DNA of 64,000 bases, from assembly GCF_026385485.1 (NCBI RefSeq), contig NZ_JANIDX010000005.1, positions 146,238-210,237 of the forward strand. The letters run 5' to 3'. The first letter of the stretch is position 1. Each line of letters starts with the position of its first letter. Source of the DNA: Bombella pollinis. Its GTDB lineage: Bacteria; Pseudomonadota; Alphaproteobacteria; Acetobacterales; Acetobacteraceae. The notes under the pieces are model-generated. The model was not told the origin of the DNA. It did no database searches and was given only the letters and a program-made list of their open reading frames with translations. The position numbers and the translations under genes are program-made. Positions 8,386 to 17,192 of this stretch are shown here, piece by piece.

Positions 8386-9434
8386 TATGCGGCATGCCGA
8401 GCAAGGGCGGCTTCTCGGTCCCTTACAATGCCTGCGGCGATCGCCTCATCATAAAAACGCGTAAGCAGCGCGATGACAGCACCCGGATCATCCAGCCGAT
8501 TTACCTCAGCACGAAAAGCCGCAGACCCCGGCAACCCTGCCGAATACCAAGATACATGCTTACGAGCGAGACGCAGGCCGGGACGCTCTCCAAAATACTC
8601 CATCATCATATGATAATGCTTTAGGACAATATCTCTCTCGGTGGCGAGGTCAGGGTCTGGCACATCCACCCCACTGCGCAAGGATTGTACAAGCTGTGCT
8701 AAAAACCAAGGCCGCCCGTAACAGCCCCGCCCTACCATCACGCCATCCGCCCCTGATTCCGCCAAAGCCTGACGGGCTGAAGCCATGCTGATAATATCCC
8801 CATTTACAATCACAGGTAGCTTTACGGCCTCTTTTACCGTCCGCACAAATCGCCAATCAGCATGACCATTATAGAACATCTGCCGTGTCCGCCCATGGAC
8901 GGTAATCATACGGATGCCCACATCCTCCGCAATCCGCGCCAACTGAGGCGCATTAAGGCTGGCATGGTCCCACCCCATACGCATCTTCAACGTCACAGGG
9001 ACATTTACTGCCTTAACGGTCGCCTCCAAAAGTCGCGCGGCTAATGCCTCATCCCGCATGAGGGAGGAGCCTGCCATCTGCCCGATCGCCACCTTCTTAA
9101 CCGGGCAGCCGAAATTAATATCCACCACATCCGCCCCACCTGCCACGGCGATTTTAGCAGCCTCACCCATAGCTTGAGGGTCACAGCCTGCAAGCTGTAC
9201 GGCATTAATCCCGCCAGCCCCAGCACTACGCGCCATACTCAATGTACGTTCATTCTCCCGCACCATGGCCCAAGAGGCAATCATCTCCGAAATCACCAAC
9301 CCCGCCCCTAGCTCGCGTGTTAAGCGGCGGAAAGGAAGGTCCGTCACACCAGACATAGGCGCGAGGATGACAGGGTCCTCAATCACGCAATCCGGCCCTA
9401 ATGTGATAGGAGGCAAAGGAATCGGGGTGGGCAT
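8385..9434 (-). CDS. dusB: tRNA-dihydrouridine synthase DusB
   Basis: A 349-residue FMN-dependent TIM-barrel enzyme that reduces uridines in the tRNA D-loop. Family motifs are clear: LAPMSGVTDLPFRRL at about 25-40, INFGCPVKKV with the catalytic Cys, the segment MRMGWDH, HGRTRQMFYNG and NGDI, and GVMVGRGCYGRPWF. Formerly called NifR3, it heads the ntr operon in many alphaproteobacteria, as here. It overlaps the next gene by one nucleotide and follows the small upstream gene after 80 bp. I saw no terminator in that gap. Confidence 0.95.
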   Translation of the reverse strand: MPTPIPLPPITLGPDCVIEDPVILAPMSGVTDLPFRRLTRELGAGLVISEMIASWAMVRENERTLSMARSAGAGGINAVQLAGCDPQAMGEAAKIAVAGGADVVDINFGCPVKKVAIGQMAGSSLMRDEALAARLLEATVKAVNVPVTLKMRMGWDHASLNAPQLARIAEDVGIRMITVHGRTRQMFYNGHADWRFVRTVKEAVKLPVIVNGDIISMASARQALAESGADGVMVGRGCYGRPWFLAQLVQSLRSGVDVPDPDLATERDIVLKHYHMMMEYFGERPGLRLARKHVSWYSAGLPGSAAFRAEVNRLDDPGAVIALLTRFYDEAIAAGIVRDREAALARHAA

Positions 9435-9514
9435 CGCTCGTTAAGACCTACGGGTTTTTATAAAGGGCATGAGGGGGATTTTACCGCTCTCCCTGCTAAA
9501 GAGCAAACAAGGGC

Positions 9515-9808
9515 CTACCCTGCCCCTCCACCACCTCTACGATGACGTACCCGCCGCATAGCCAGAATCTCCCGCTCATGGCGTTGTCGTCCCGCCGCAG
9601 TGACCTCAAACCGGCCATCCTCTCGTTGCTGGGTAAACCCCTTTTTTGCAAGACGCTCTAAGCATGCACGGTCCTTTAACGGGGCGCGGAAGTCCGGCAT
9701 CTTCCCCTCCGGCGGGGGGCCAACAGGCCGCCCCGTTGCGCCGCTTAACACCACCCTATGCAAGGCTGAGCGGCAGCATGTCTCTAAATATAATTCATCC
9801 CAACTCAT
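9515..9808 (-). CDS. Small hypothetical protein, winged-helix-like C-terminal part
   Basis: A 97-residue protein that I do not recognise by name. The ATG at 9808 has a good Shine-Dalgarno (GAGAGGAAAA). Residues about 45-80 (ACLERLAKKGFTQQ, then DGRFEVTAAGRQRHE) read like the wing and last helix of a MarR/PadR-type winged helix, where the pattern LxxKGF...DGxFxVTxAG is common. The tail is Arg/Gly-rich. It lies 80 bp before dusB on the same strand and may belong to that transcript. A regulatory role is only an inference. Confidence 0.55.
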   Translation of the reverse strand: MSWDELYLETCCRSALHRVVLSGATGRPVGPPPEGKMPDFRAPLKDRACLERLAKKGFTQQREDGRFEVTAAGRQRHEREILAMRRVRHRRGGGGAG

Positions 9809-9966
9809 GCGTTTTCCTCTCTGATGAGCCGCTTCATCACTTTATTGCGTCCACGAATATCATTAAACTATCATCATCACACGGCATGAATGGCGTGAAA
9901 CTACTTGACAAACCCTCGCTATGAGGTCTGAAACAGCCAAGACCATTGATATGAAGGGGAAAGAGA

Positions 9967-11025
9967 ATGCTGGACCTCGGACAAATCGCCACACAGCTCC
10001 TACGCCGCCTCGACCCCGAAACGGCTCATGAAATCGCCATCCACAGCATTGCATACGGCTTAGCAGGCCGTGGCAAAGCCGACCACTCCGCCCTAAAGAC
10101 GCACGCTTTGGGCCTAACCTTCCCCAACCCCATTGGCCTTGCCGCGGGGTTTGATAAAAATGCCCGCGCTGTAAGAGGCCTCGCAAAATTGGGCTTCGGT
10201 TATATTGAAACAGGGACCGTTACCCCCCGCCCCCAGCCCGGCAACCCCAAACCACGCCTCTTCCGCTTAATTAATGACCATGCTATCATCAACCGCATGG
10301 GCTTTAATAGCTGCGGGATTGATCGCTTCTGCCAAAATCTCACACCGCTATTCCGCCCCAATAAAGAAGGCCACGTCCAAGCGGCTGGCGTCCCTCTGGG
10401 CATTAATCTAGGCATTAACAAAACGGGGGCCGACCCCTTAACGGACTATCCCGCCCTTGTTGGCAGGGTAAAATCCTACGCCGATTATATTACAATCAAT
10501 CTTTCCTCCCCCAACACGCCGGGTTTGCGTGACCTCCAAGAGGTGGACATGCTCTCCCGCCTGTTAGAAGCCATCCAAACGGCCCATCCAGACCGGCCAC
10601 CTTTGCTCATCAAACTCGCACCCGACCTTGAGGACGAGGCTTACGGTCCCATCCTCCAAGCGGCGATTGATGGTAGGGCGGATGGCCTCATCCTCACCAA
10701 CACGACTCTCGCCCGCCCCGAGAGCTTAACAAGCTCCCACCGTACAGAGACAGGCGGCCTCTCTGGCGCACCGCTCGCTACCCGGGCGCGCGATGTGCTA
10801 AAACTGGTCGCTGACTTGAATAAAGGACGGCTCTGCCTCATATCATCTGGCGGTATTGAGAGCGGGCGTGACATCTTAGACCGCCTCAAAATGGGGGCTA
10901 ATCTTGTCCAAATCTATACCGCCTTTATTTATGAAGGGCCTGCTGCGCTCACACGTTTAAAGCAGGAGCTTTTGCAAGAAATGAGCCGCGATGGTATTCG
11001 CAGCCTTGCCTCTCTACCACGCTAA
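9967..11025 (+). CDS. pyrD: Dihydroorotate dehydrogenase (quinone), class 2
   Basis: A 352-residue class 2 enzyme of pyrimidine synthesis: it oxidises dihydroorotate to orotate with FMN and passes electrons to the quinone pool at the inner membrane. Visible motifs are GLAAGFDKNARAVRGL, GFGYIETGTVTPRPQPGNPKPR, NRMGFNS, the segment ITINLSSPNTPGLR with the class 2 catalytic Ser, KLAPDL, and the FMN phosphate site SSGGIESGRD. The N-terminal helical extension for the membrane is present. The ATG has a purine-rich site (AAGGGGAAAGAG) right before it. A TTGACA element lies at 9905-9910, but I found no good -10 at the right distance. Confidence 0.96.
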   Translation: MLDLGQIATQLLRRLDPETAHEIAIHSIAYGLAGRGKADHSALKTHALGLTFPNPIGLAAGFDKNARAVRGLAKLGFGYIETGTVTPRPQPGNPKPRLFRLINDHAIINRMGFNSCGIDRFCQNLTPLFRPNKEGHVQAAGVPLGINLGINKTGADPLTDYPALVGRVKSYADYITINLSSPNTPGLRDLQEVDMLSRLLEAIQTAHPDRPPLLIKLAPDLEDEAYGPILQAAIDGRADGLILTNTTLARPESLTSSHRTETGGLSGAPLATRARDVLKLVADLNKGRLCLISSGGIESGRDILDRLKMGANLVQIYTAFIYEGPAALTRLKQELLQEMSRDGIRSLASLPR

Positions 11026-11064
11026 ACACTCCTGACGAATTACCATAGGACCACGGACCATCTT

Positions 11065-12600
11065 ATGAAACTTGCTCTGGTCGGCATCATCAAGAATGAA
11101 GCCCATGACATCCTATACTGGCTTGGCTGGCATGCCCGCTTAGGCATTAATAGCTTCATCCTCTTTGATGACGATTCAGATGATGGCACCCGCGCTCTTA
11201 TCCGCGCTGCTTGTGTGCATTGGGATATTCGTCTTTTTCACATTCGTGAGCATAGTTTAGACCTCACAGAGCAAAGCCACCTTAAACGGCAACAGCAAGT
11301 CTATTGCGATGCGCTCAATGCCGTGAAGGGGCAGTTCGACTGGGTGGGCCTGTTTGATACAGATGAATATCTCACCCTATGCGAACACGAAACCTTACCT
11401 GACTTCCTCGCTACGATGGGGACGGATGTTGGTGCGGTGGCTCTGCATTGGCGTGTTTATGGTCATAATGGCCATATCACGGCCCCTACTTTACCGCCCT
11501 CCCACAGCTTCATCCAACATAGCATGGTTGAGGAAGCCATAAACCGGCATGTGAAATGCTTCATCCGCCCGTCTTATTGGGACCAAAAAAGCTGGGTGAA
11601 TGTTCATTACTTCCCCCTCAAAAAAGGACAATATGTTACCGCAAGCGGCAAGCCCGTCACATGGTCGGCCGAGGCGCAAGGCATCACAGCAGAGCAAGCG
11701 GATTGGTCTGTTGCCTTTTTAAGGCATTTTCAAAACCGTAGTGTGGAGCAATTTGTTGAGCGTACACGCAACCGCAAGGATATTCACCTTAACCTAGCAG
11801 ATGTTAATTTCTCCCAATGGAATGAGCTGGAAGACCACTCGCCTCGTGCCGTCACAGCCTCCCTTTTAAATTGGGTACGGCCTGTTATTACCTCCGGGGC
11901 TGTCAGCGCGTTGGAGCAACTCCACCGCCGCCATCCTCCCTTAACAAAGCATCTTCCCCCATCCTCCACCCAGAATCCCTCCTCCTTCACTATTTTTGCT
12001 CTTTACCCCAAAGAGGAACGCCATCTCGGCCTTAAAGAGGGCCTGATTCAGGATGTGGAGGCTCAAGAGCTAGAGCAGCATAAAAATGGCGTTGGCCTTT
12101 TTATGCTCCAAAGCCGCCGCGTCCCTACAGCGGCCTTCCTCTTTGCTTTAGACCAAAATCATAAAATTGTGGATTTTGCCCTCCTTGGCGATGGACGACT
12201 AGGCGGGCTGCCCCGTTATGACCTGCTGCCAATTATGGAGCAAAAAGCGATTGTGCTGCGCCAGAAAGGGGGGTTCTCCCGACGCGGTTATTTCCTTTCC
12301 GCTCCCCCTAAAGAGCCTCTAACCACCAACCGTCTTAAAGCGGATATGTGGGAATGTTTTACCGCTATCCCTCAGCCAACTCTACCCACGGGGCAATCTT
12401 GGCTTACCTTCCCTACTTTAAACCTTGCAGAGATGCTCCTTACAGCCCCCGCCCTGACCTTGGAGGATATTTCCCTCCTCACGGCGTTGGACCGCCATAT
12501 AACAACATGGTTGCTGCCACTACTCGCAGCGCATCTGGACGAAGCCGAAGCCCGGACTCTACGAAGCTATCTAGGCCCCTTTGCGCCCTTCATACTATAA
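11065..12600 (+). CDS. Glycosyltransferase family 2 / GT92-like protein
   Basis: A 511-residue protein with an N-terminal GT-A domain of the Glyco_tranf_2_4 / GT92 type: MKLALVGIIKNEAHDILYWL, then GINSFILFDDDSDDGT, and the metal-binding motif GLFDTDEYL (about residue 95). Such enzymes extend surface polysaccharide or glycoprotein glycans; donor and acceptor are unknown. The C-terminal half (about 270-511) has no motif I recognise. No signal peptide. It starts 39 bp after pyrD, with no clear Shine-Dalgarno, and ends at a strong terminator, so it may be cotranscribed with pyrD. Confidence 0.8.
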   Translation: MKLALVGIIKNEAHDILYWLGWHARLGINSFILFDDDSDDGTRALIRAACVHWDIRLFHIREHSLDLTEQSHLKRQQQVYCDALNAVKGQFDWVGLFDTDEYLTLCEHETLPDFLATMGTDVGAVALHWRVYGHNGHITAPTLPPSHSFIQHSMVEEAINRHVKCFIRPSYWDQKSWVNVHYFPLKKGQYVTASGKPVTWSAEAQGITAEQADWSVAFLRHFQNRSVEQFVERTRNRKDIHLNLADVNFSQWNELEDHSPRAVTASLLNWVRPVITSGAVSALEQLHRRHPPLTKHLPPSSTQNPSSFTIFALYPKEERHLGLKEGLIQDVEAQELEQHKNGVGLFMLQSRRVPTAAFLFALDQNHKIVDFALLGDGRLGGLPRYDLLPIMEQKAIVLRQKGGFSRRGYFLSAPPKEPLTTNRLKADMWECFTAIPQPTLPTGQSWLTFPTLNLAEMLLTAPALTLEDISLLTALDRHITTWLLPLLAAHLDEAEARTLRSYLGPFAPFIL

Positions 12601-12623
12601 GAGGCACAAACTCTTTTACCCAT

Positions 12624-12656
12624 AAAAAAGGCTCCCTCTCTTGGGGAGCCTTTTTT
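12624..12656. terminator. Bidirectional intrinsic terminator
   Basis: AAAAAAGGCTCCC and GGGGAGCCTTTTTT form a strong stem around a TCTCTT-type loop, with an A-tract on one side and a T-tract on the other. It closes the glycosyltransferase gene on the plus strand and the convergent sugar porter gene on the minus strand. Confidence 0.9.
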
Positions 12657-12677
12657 GTAGCACTCTAAAAAGACGCT

Positions 12678-14111
12678 TTAGCGGCCCAGATTACGCAGCT
12701 TCACACCGCTCATCAGCCGCTCCTCAATCTTCGCAAGGGACATGCCTTTTGTCTCTGGGACATAAAGGTAGGTCAGCCCAATAAAGAGGAAGTTCAGCAC
12801 CGCAAGGAGCCAGAACGTCCCTGCCGCGCCGAAAAACTCCATCAAAGGGAGGAAGCTGACACTCACGCCCATATTAGCCAGCCAGTTCGTCAGGGTAGAG
12901 ATGGACATCCCAAAATCCCGCCCTTGGATGGGCTGAATCTCCGCACATAGCACCCACATTAATGGCCCAGCGGACATGGCATGGCCTGCGCAGAAGATCA
13001 TCAACACGAACACCGCCATCATTTGGGAGGCTTGCTCGGTCATACCCTCATTCAACAAGCCCGCTAATGCGCCCATAGCCAGAGCCATCACCGCAAAACC
13101 AACATATAGAATCGGCTTACGCCCCCAGCGATCCACCAGCCCTACAGCCACAAAGGTCGCCAGCATATTCACCAGCCCAATAATGGCCGTACACCAAACC
13201 TGCGAATGGGTATCGAAATGCGCCGCATGGAGAATCTTCGGCGCGTAGAACATCACGATATTAATGCCCGCTAATTGCTGCATAGCCTGCAAGACAATCC
13301 CCAGCAGCACAGACCGGCGGAAGTTCTTGTTCCGCTTCAATAGAGAGAAGCCCTCTTGCTTTGTCTCTAATTGCGCGCGAATGGCCTGAATCTCTTTAGC
13401 CGCTTCTAGCGGGTCATTACGCAAATCCAGCAGGATACGGCGTGCTTCTTTATGGCGTCCCTTCATCACCAGCCAATGCGGGCTATAGGGCAAAAACAGC
13501 ACCCCAACAAAGAACAGCACCGCAGGAGCTGAAGCAAACCAGAACATCCCGCGCCAATTCCCCCGATAAGAGAAGAATGTATCAGCCAAAAAGGCGATGA
13601 AAATCCCCACCGTAAGCATCAGCTGGTAGGTAGAAATCATCGCCCCGCGCGTGTCCTCACTGGCAATCTCGGAGAGGTAAAGCGGTGCTGTAAAAGCCGA
13701 AAGCCCCACCGCATAGCCCATCACAACACGAAAGCAAATCATCGATGAGATAGACCAGCTAATCGCACAGCCTACCGCACCGATCACAAACACAGACGCA
13801 CCACAGATTAACGCCCGTTTACGGCCAATCTTATGGGCAAGGGTACTCGCACTAACAGAGCCGATCGCCGCCCCGGCCATCATAGCACTCACAACCCAAG
13901 AAAGGGCCATCGTAGAGGGATGGAACTCCCGCGAGAAGAAGTCTAACGCGCCAGACACCACACCAATATCAATACCAGACATCAACCCAGCCAAAGCGGC
14001 AACAACGCCAATGACTAAAATCTTAAACTTTGTTGGGTCAAAGAATGAGGTATCTTCATCCTCATCACTCATACCGGGAGGAACTATGCGGGGGTCAACA
14101 TCATCTACCAT
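12678..14111 (-). CDS. Sugar porter family MFS transporter (first of two)
   Basis: A 477-residue 12-helix transporter of the sugar porter family (GalP/XylE type). Signatures are GLMSGIDIGVVSGAL in helix 1, the A-motif GRKRALICG, the PESPRWL-like site here reading LPYSPHWLVMKGR, the QQLAGIN motif in helix 7, DRWGRKPIL, and a PETKG end. Such proteins import hexoses or pentoses with protons. The HNH-like central loop carries the usual amphipathic helices. It is clearly paralogous to the next gene, with the same C-terminal GVKLRNLG/GVKLRDLG ending. The 86-bp gap between the two holds no clear terminator, so an operon is possible. Confidence 0.9.
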   Translation of the reverse strand: MVDDVDPRIVPPGMSDEDEDTSFFDPTKFKILVIGVVAALAGLMSGIDIGVVSGALDFFSREFHPSTMALSWVVSAMMAGAAIGSVSASTLAHKIGRKRALICGASVFVIGAVGCAISWSISSMICFRVVMGYAVGLSAFTAPLYLSEIASEDTRGAMISTYQLMLTVGIFIAFLADTFFSYRGNWRGMFWFASAPAVLFFVGVLFLPYSPHWLVMKGRHKEARRILLDLRNDPLEAAKEIQAIRAQLETKQEGFSLLKRNKNFRRSVLLGIVLQAMQQLAGINIVMFYAPKILHAAHFDTHSQVWCTAIIGLVNMLATFVAVGLVDRWGRKPILYVGFAVMALAMGALAGLLNEGMTEQASQMMAVFVLMIFCAGHAMSAGPLMWVLCAEIQPIQGRDFGMSISTLTNWLANMGVSVSFLPLMEFFGAAGTFWLLAVLNFLFIGLTYLYVPETKGMSLAKIEERLMSGVKLRNLGR

Positions 14112-14197
14112 GTGCGAAGTATACCCTCTCTACAATAAAGATAAATGAACCTAAATGGGGGCCTCTACTCTAGAGCGCCCCCACCCTCACACTAAGG

Positions 14198-15607
14198 TCA
14201 ATCTTTCCGATGACCAAGGTCGCGCAATTTTACGCCGCTCATCAGGTCTTTTTCAATAACATCCAGCGGGACATCCTTTGTCTCTGGCACAAAGAGATAG
14301 AGCAGAACCACACCAACAGCGTTTAATATCGCAAAAAGCCAGAAGGTATTTGCACTGCCGATAGCCTCCATCACACTCAGGAAGGTTGTACCGATAAGGA
14401 GGTTGCTGAGCATGTTCGTCCCTGTGGAGATGGAAATCCCCAAGTTACGGCCTTCTGCTGGCTGAATCTCTGCACAAATAACCCACATAAGCGGCCCAGC
14501 GGACATCGCAAACCCACCAACGAAGATGATGATCATCGCCAAGGCAAGAAGCTGCTGGGGCAGAGTTGTCGTCCCAATCGAGAGAAGGAAGGCCAAAATC
14601 GCCATGCTCGCAGCCATGATGCCATAACCGGCATAAAGGATAGGCTTACGACCCCATTTATCGGAATATCCAACAGCGACAAAGGTCATCAGCACATTCA
14701 CAAGGCCGATAAGGGCTGTACACCACATCTGAGCAGAAAGGCCAAAATGGGCGGCCTCCAAAATGCGAGGGGCGTAGTACATGATAATGTTAATACCGGC
14801 AAATTGCTGCATAATCTGCAACAACATCCCCAACCCTACAGAGCGGCGATAATTGCCATTCGTCTTAAAGAGCTTCCACCCTTCTTCCTTGGTTTTCAGC
14901 TGCTCGCTGATGGCTGCCAGCTCCTTATGTGCCTGTGCAGGCCCATCACGCAGACGCGTCATGGTCTCCAAAGCTTCTTCCTTCCGCCCCTGAATCATCA
15001 ACCAGCGTGGGCTTTGGGGGAGGAACAGGAAGATAAGTAAGAAAATAACAGCCGGGATAGCCTCCACCGTCATCATAGACCGCCATGCACCAGAAGGGGC
15101 AAACCAGCTATTAGAGAAGAAGGCTAAGAAAATGCCCATCGTCTTAAGCAGCTGGTAAAGTGAACCCATCGCCCCGCGCTGCTCTGTGCGTGAGACCTCT
15201 GAGAGATAAAGCGGTGTTGCAAAATCTGACAGGCCCATCCCGAAGCCGACAATCAAACGGCATGCAATCATCATCGCGACTGATTGCGATGTGGCACAGC
15301 CAATCGCCCCAATCGAGAATGCTGCCGCAGCGACTGTTAGCGTAAACTTCCGGCCTAAGCATGATGTTATCTTGCTGCCTGTCAGCGCACCAATGGTCGC
15401 CCCAACCAGCATCCCCCCGACAACCCATTCCAACTCCACCGTTGTGGCATGGAACTGCTGCCCAAAAGGACGCAACACACCAGAGATGACACCAATATCC
15501 ATCCCGCACATCAACCCGGCAAGGGAGGCAAGGATACAGACTAGCAACACACGTCGCCTAGCTGTTGGGTCAATAGTCGAATGCGGGGACTCAACTGTCT
15601 CGTTCAT
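14198..15607 (-). CDS. Sugar porter family MFS transporter (second of two)
   Basis: A 469-residue transporter, paralogue of the gene just downstream. It shows GLMCGMDIGVISGVL in helix 1, GRKFTLT, the canonical LPQSPRWLMIQGR (PESPRWL-type motif), QQFAGINIIMYYAPRI in helix 7, DKWGRKPIL and VPETKDVPL. Proton-driven uptake of monosaccharides is the family function. Sugar specificity cannot be read. The two copies align along their whole length, so they arose by tandem duplication and may now differ in substrate or affinity. Confidence 0.9.
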   Translation of the reverse strand: MNETVESPHSTIDPTARRRVLLVCILASLAGLMCGMDIGVISGVLRPFGQQFHATTVELEWVVGGMLVGATIGALTGSKITSCLGRKFTLTVAAAAFSIGAIGCATSQSVAMMIACRLIVGFGMGLSDFATPLYLSEVSRTEQRGAMGSLYQLLKTMGIFLAFFSNSWFAPSGAWRSMMTVEAIPAVIFLLIFLFLPQSPRWLMIQGRKEEALETMTRLRDGPAQAHKELAAISEQLKTKEEGWKLFKTNGNYRRSVGLGMLLQIMQQFAGINIIMYYAPRILEAAHFGLSAQMWCTALIGLVNVLMTFVAVGYSDKWGRKPILYAGYGIMAASMAILAFLLSIGTTTLPQQLLALAMIIIFVGGFAMSAGPLMWVICAEIQPAEGRNLGISISTGTNMLSNLLIGTTFLSVMEAIGSANTFWLFAILNAVGVVLLYLFVPETKDVPLDVIEKDLMSGVKLRDLGHRKD

Positions 15608-15678
15608 AATCTCAAGCCTCTCCTATCTCAGGGGCATTTTGCATCAGAATCATGCGATAGCATAAACTATAATTTACC

Positions 15679-16230
15679 CTAATGCTTTATCATATCATGT
15701 TTATCCACTTTCTTTTCCGCACATTCAGCACAGGTCCCTTCAATCTCCACTGTTGCCGCTTCTGCATGAAAGCCCTGCCCGCGGGCCGATTGCAGCAGAA
15801 CAGCCGCAACGACATCCTGCTCTAGCTCTTGCACACGCCCGCAATGGCGGCAGATAAGAAACTGAGCGCGATGCACACCCCACGCTCTATGCGATTTACA
15901 ATCCGCATGGCATGCCAAACGATGATGACAGCCTACAAAGGCACTCAAGCGTTCAATGCGATGGATAAGCCCTTGCTCAAGAAGAAACTCCAACGCCCGA
16001 TAAACGGTCGGCGGTACGGCCTTGGGGTGATGCTCCCGCAATAAAGAGAGTATATCATAAGCCCCTAATGGCCGCTCCTCTGCCAAAATAAGCCCCAAAA
16101 CAAGGCGTCTTGTTGGTGTGAGACGCTGGCCCTGTTGGTGGCACCATTGTGCAACCTCCTCCAAACGCGCTGTAACATAAGCGGGAAAAGGCGTCTCAAC
16201 ATGCGGCGGCATGACGCTTCGTCCCTTCAT
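15679..16230 (-). CDS. zur: Fur family regulator, Zur-like
   Basis: A 183-residue Fur-family repressor. The N-terminal winged helix reads QGQRLTPTRRLVLGLIL...AYDILSLL, with the recognition segment PPTVYRALEFLLEQGLIHRIE. The C-terminal half has a His/Cys-rich metal site (GCHH, then HRAQFLICRHCGRV) and a second CAEC pair, which together form the structural zinc site. The features fit Zur, the zinc-uptake repressor, better than Fur. The start overlaps the rapZ stop by 4 nt (ATGA), so it is translationally coupled to rapZ; MPPHVETPF at residue 7 is another possible start. No zinc transporter genes lie nearby, which is unlike many Zur loci. Confidence 0.72.
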   Translation of the reverse strand: MKGRSVMPPHVETPFPAYVTARLEEVAQWCHQQGQRLTPTRRLVLGLILAEERPLGAYDILSLLREHHPKAVPPTVYRALEFLLEQGLIHRIERLSAFVGCHHRLACHADCKSHRAWGVHRAQFLICRHCGRVQELEQDVVAAVLLQSARGQGFHAEAATVEIEGTCAECAEKKVDKHDMIKH

Positions 16231-17162
16231 GATGCATCATCTGGCAAAAAAGCCCAACGCCATGAGGCCAACCCCTCACGCGCTAATTCCCGATGGACCA
16301 CCATAACAGCTGTGCGCAGCTCATCAATCATGGGGTCTTCTGCTAAATCCCGCGCGAGGGCTTCAATCAATGTGACAGAACGATGCCGCCCGCCGCTGCA
16401 GCCCACGGCAATGGTAACGTATTTCTTCCCCTCTGCGGCAAAGCGCGGCAAGACTGTGCGTATTAGCCCCAAAACATGAGCGTAGAATTGCTGATAAAAG
16501 GAATCCGCTTTGACATAATCCGCCACGGGCTTTTCTAACCCTGTATGAGGGCGCAACGTCTCATCATAATGAGGATTCCGCAAAAAGCGGGCGTCAAGAA
16601 CGAGGTCTGCCTCCCGTGGGAGGCCCGCCGGATATGCAAAAGACATCAACGTAACCGACAACATCGCCTCAACCCCCGCACTAAAGCGAGCATTTATCAT
16701 CTGGCGCAAATCTGGCACGGGGAGGTCGCTCGTATCAATCACAAGGTCCGCCATAGCCCGTAGGGGCGACAGCATCTCGGCCTCTAACTCCAAGGCGGGA
16801 CGCACACCCCCATCACCAGCTAGAGGGTGCCGCCGCCTTGTCGCTGTGAAGCGGCGCAACAGCACATCATAATCCGCTGTCACAAACAGCAACTGGACCG
16901 CACAATCCTGATGACGCCGCGCGCGGGTTAAGAAATCCGCCACACGATGCGCCTCAAAGCCACGGCTGCGGACATCAAGCCCAATAGCCAAGCGTTGACC
17001 TGCCCGGCTAACTAGGGCCTCAAATAAATCAAGCGGAGGATTATCCACGACCTCATAATCAAGGTCTTCCAACATCCGCAAAGTGGAGGCTTTACCAGCA
17101 CCAGAGAGGCCAGTTACCAACACAATATGCTGCGCAGAGTGTTCCTTCGCCCTGATACCCAT
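16227..17162 (-). CDS. rapZ: RapZ/YvcJ family nucleotide-binding protein
   Basis: A 311-residue P-loop protein of the RapZ family. The Walker A reads GLSGAGKAST, with Ala right after the Lys where Ser/Thr is usual. The region LEDLDYEVVDNPPLDLFE and the C-terminal GCSGGRHRSVTLIEAL motif are typical. In E. coli RapZ delivers the small RNA GlmZ to RNase E and senses glucosamine-6-phosphate; in alphaproteobacteria its role is less clear, and it usually sits in a chvIG-hprK-rapZ-PTS cluster. Here chvG is directly upstream (30 bp) and zur follows, with neither hprK nor PTS genes. Confidence 0.9.
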   Translation of the reverse strand: MGIRAKEHSAQHIVLVTGLSGAGKASTLRMLEDLDYEVVDNPPLDLFEALVSRAGQRLAIGLDVRSRGFEAHRVADFLTRARRHQDCAVQLLFVTADYDVLLRRFTATRRRHPLAGDGGVRPALELEAEMLSPLRAMADLVIDTSDLPVPDLRQMINARFSAGVEAMLSVTLMSFAYPAGLPREADLVLDARFLRNPHYDETLRPHTGLEKPVADYVKADSFYQQFYAHVLGLIRTVLPRFAAEGKKYVTIAVGCSGGRHRSVTLIEALARDLAEDPMIDELRTAVMVVHRELAREGLASWRWAFLPDDAS

Positions 17163-17192
17163 AGCTCTCTATCCCGCGCTTAAATGGTAAAA

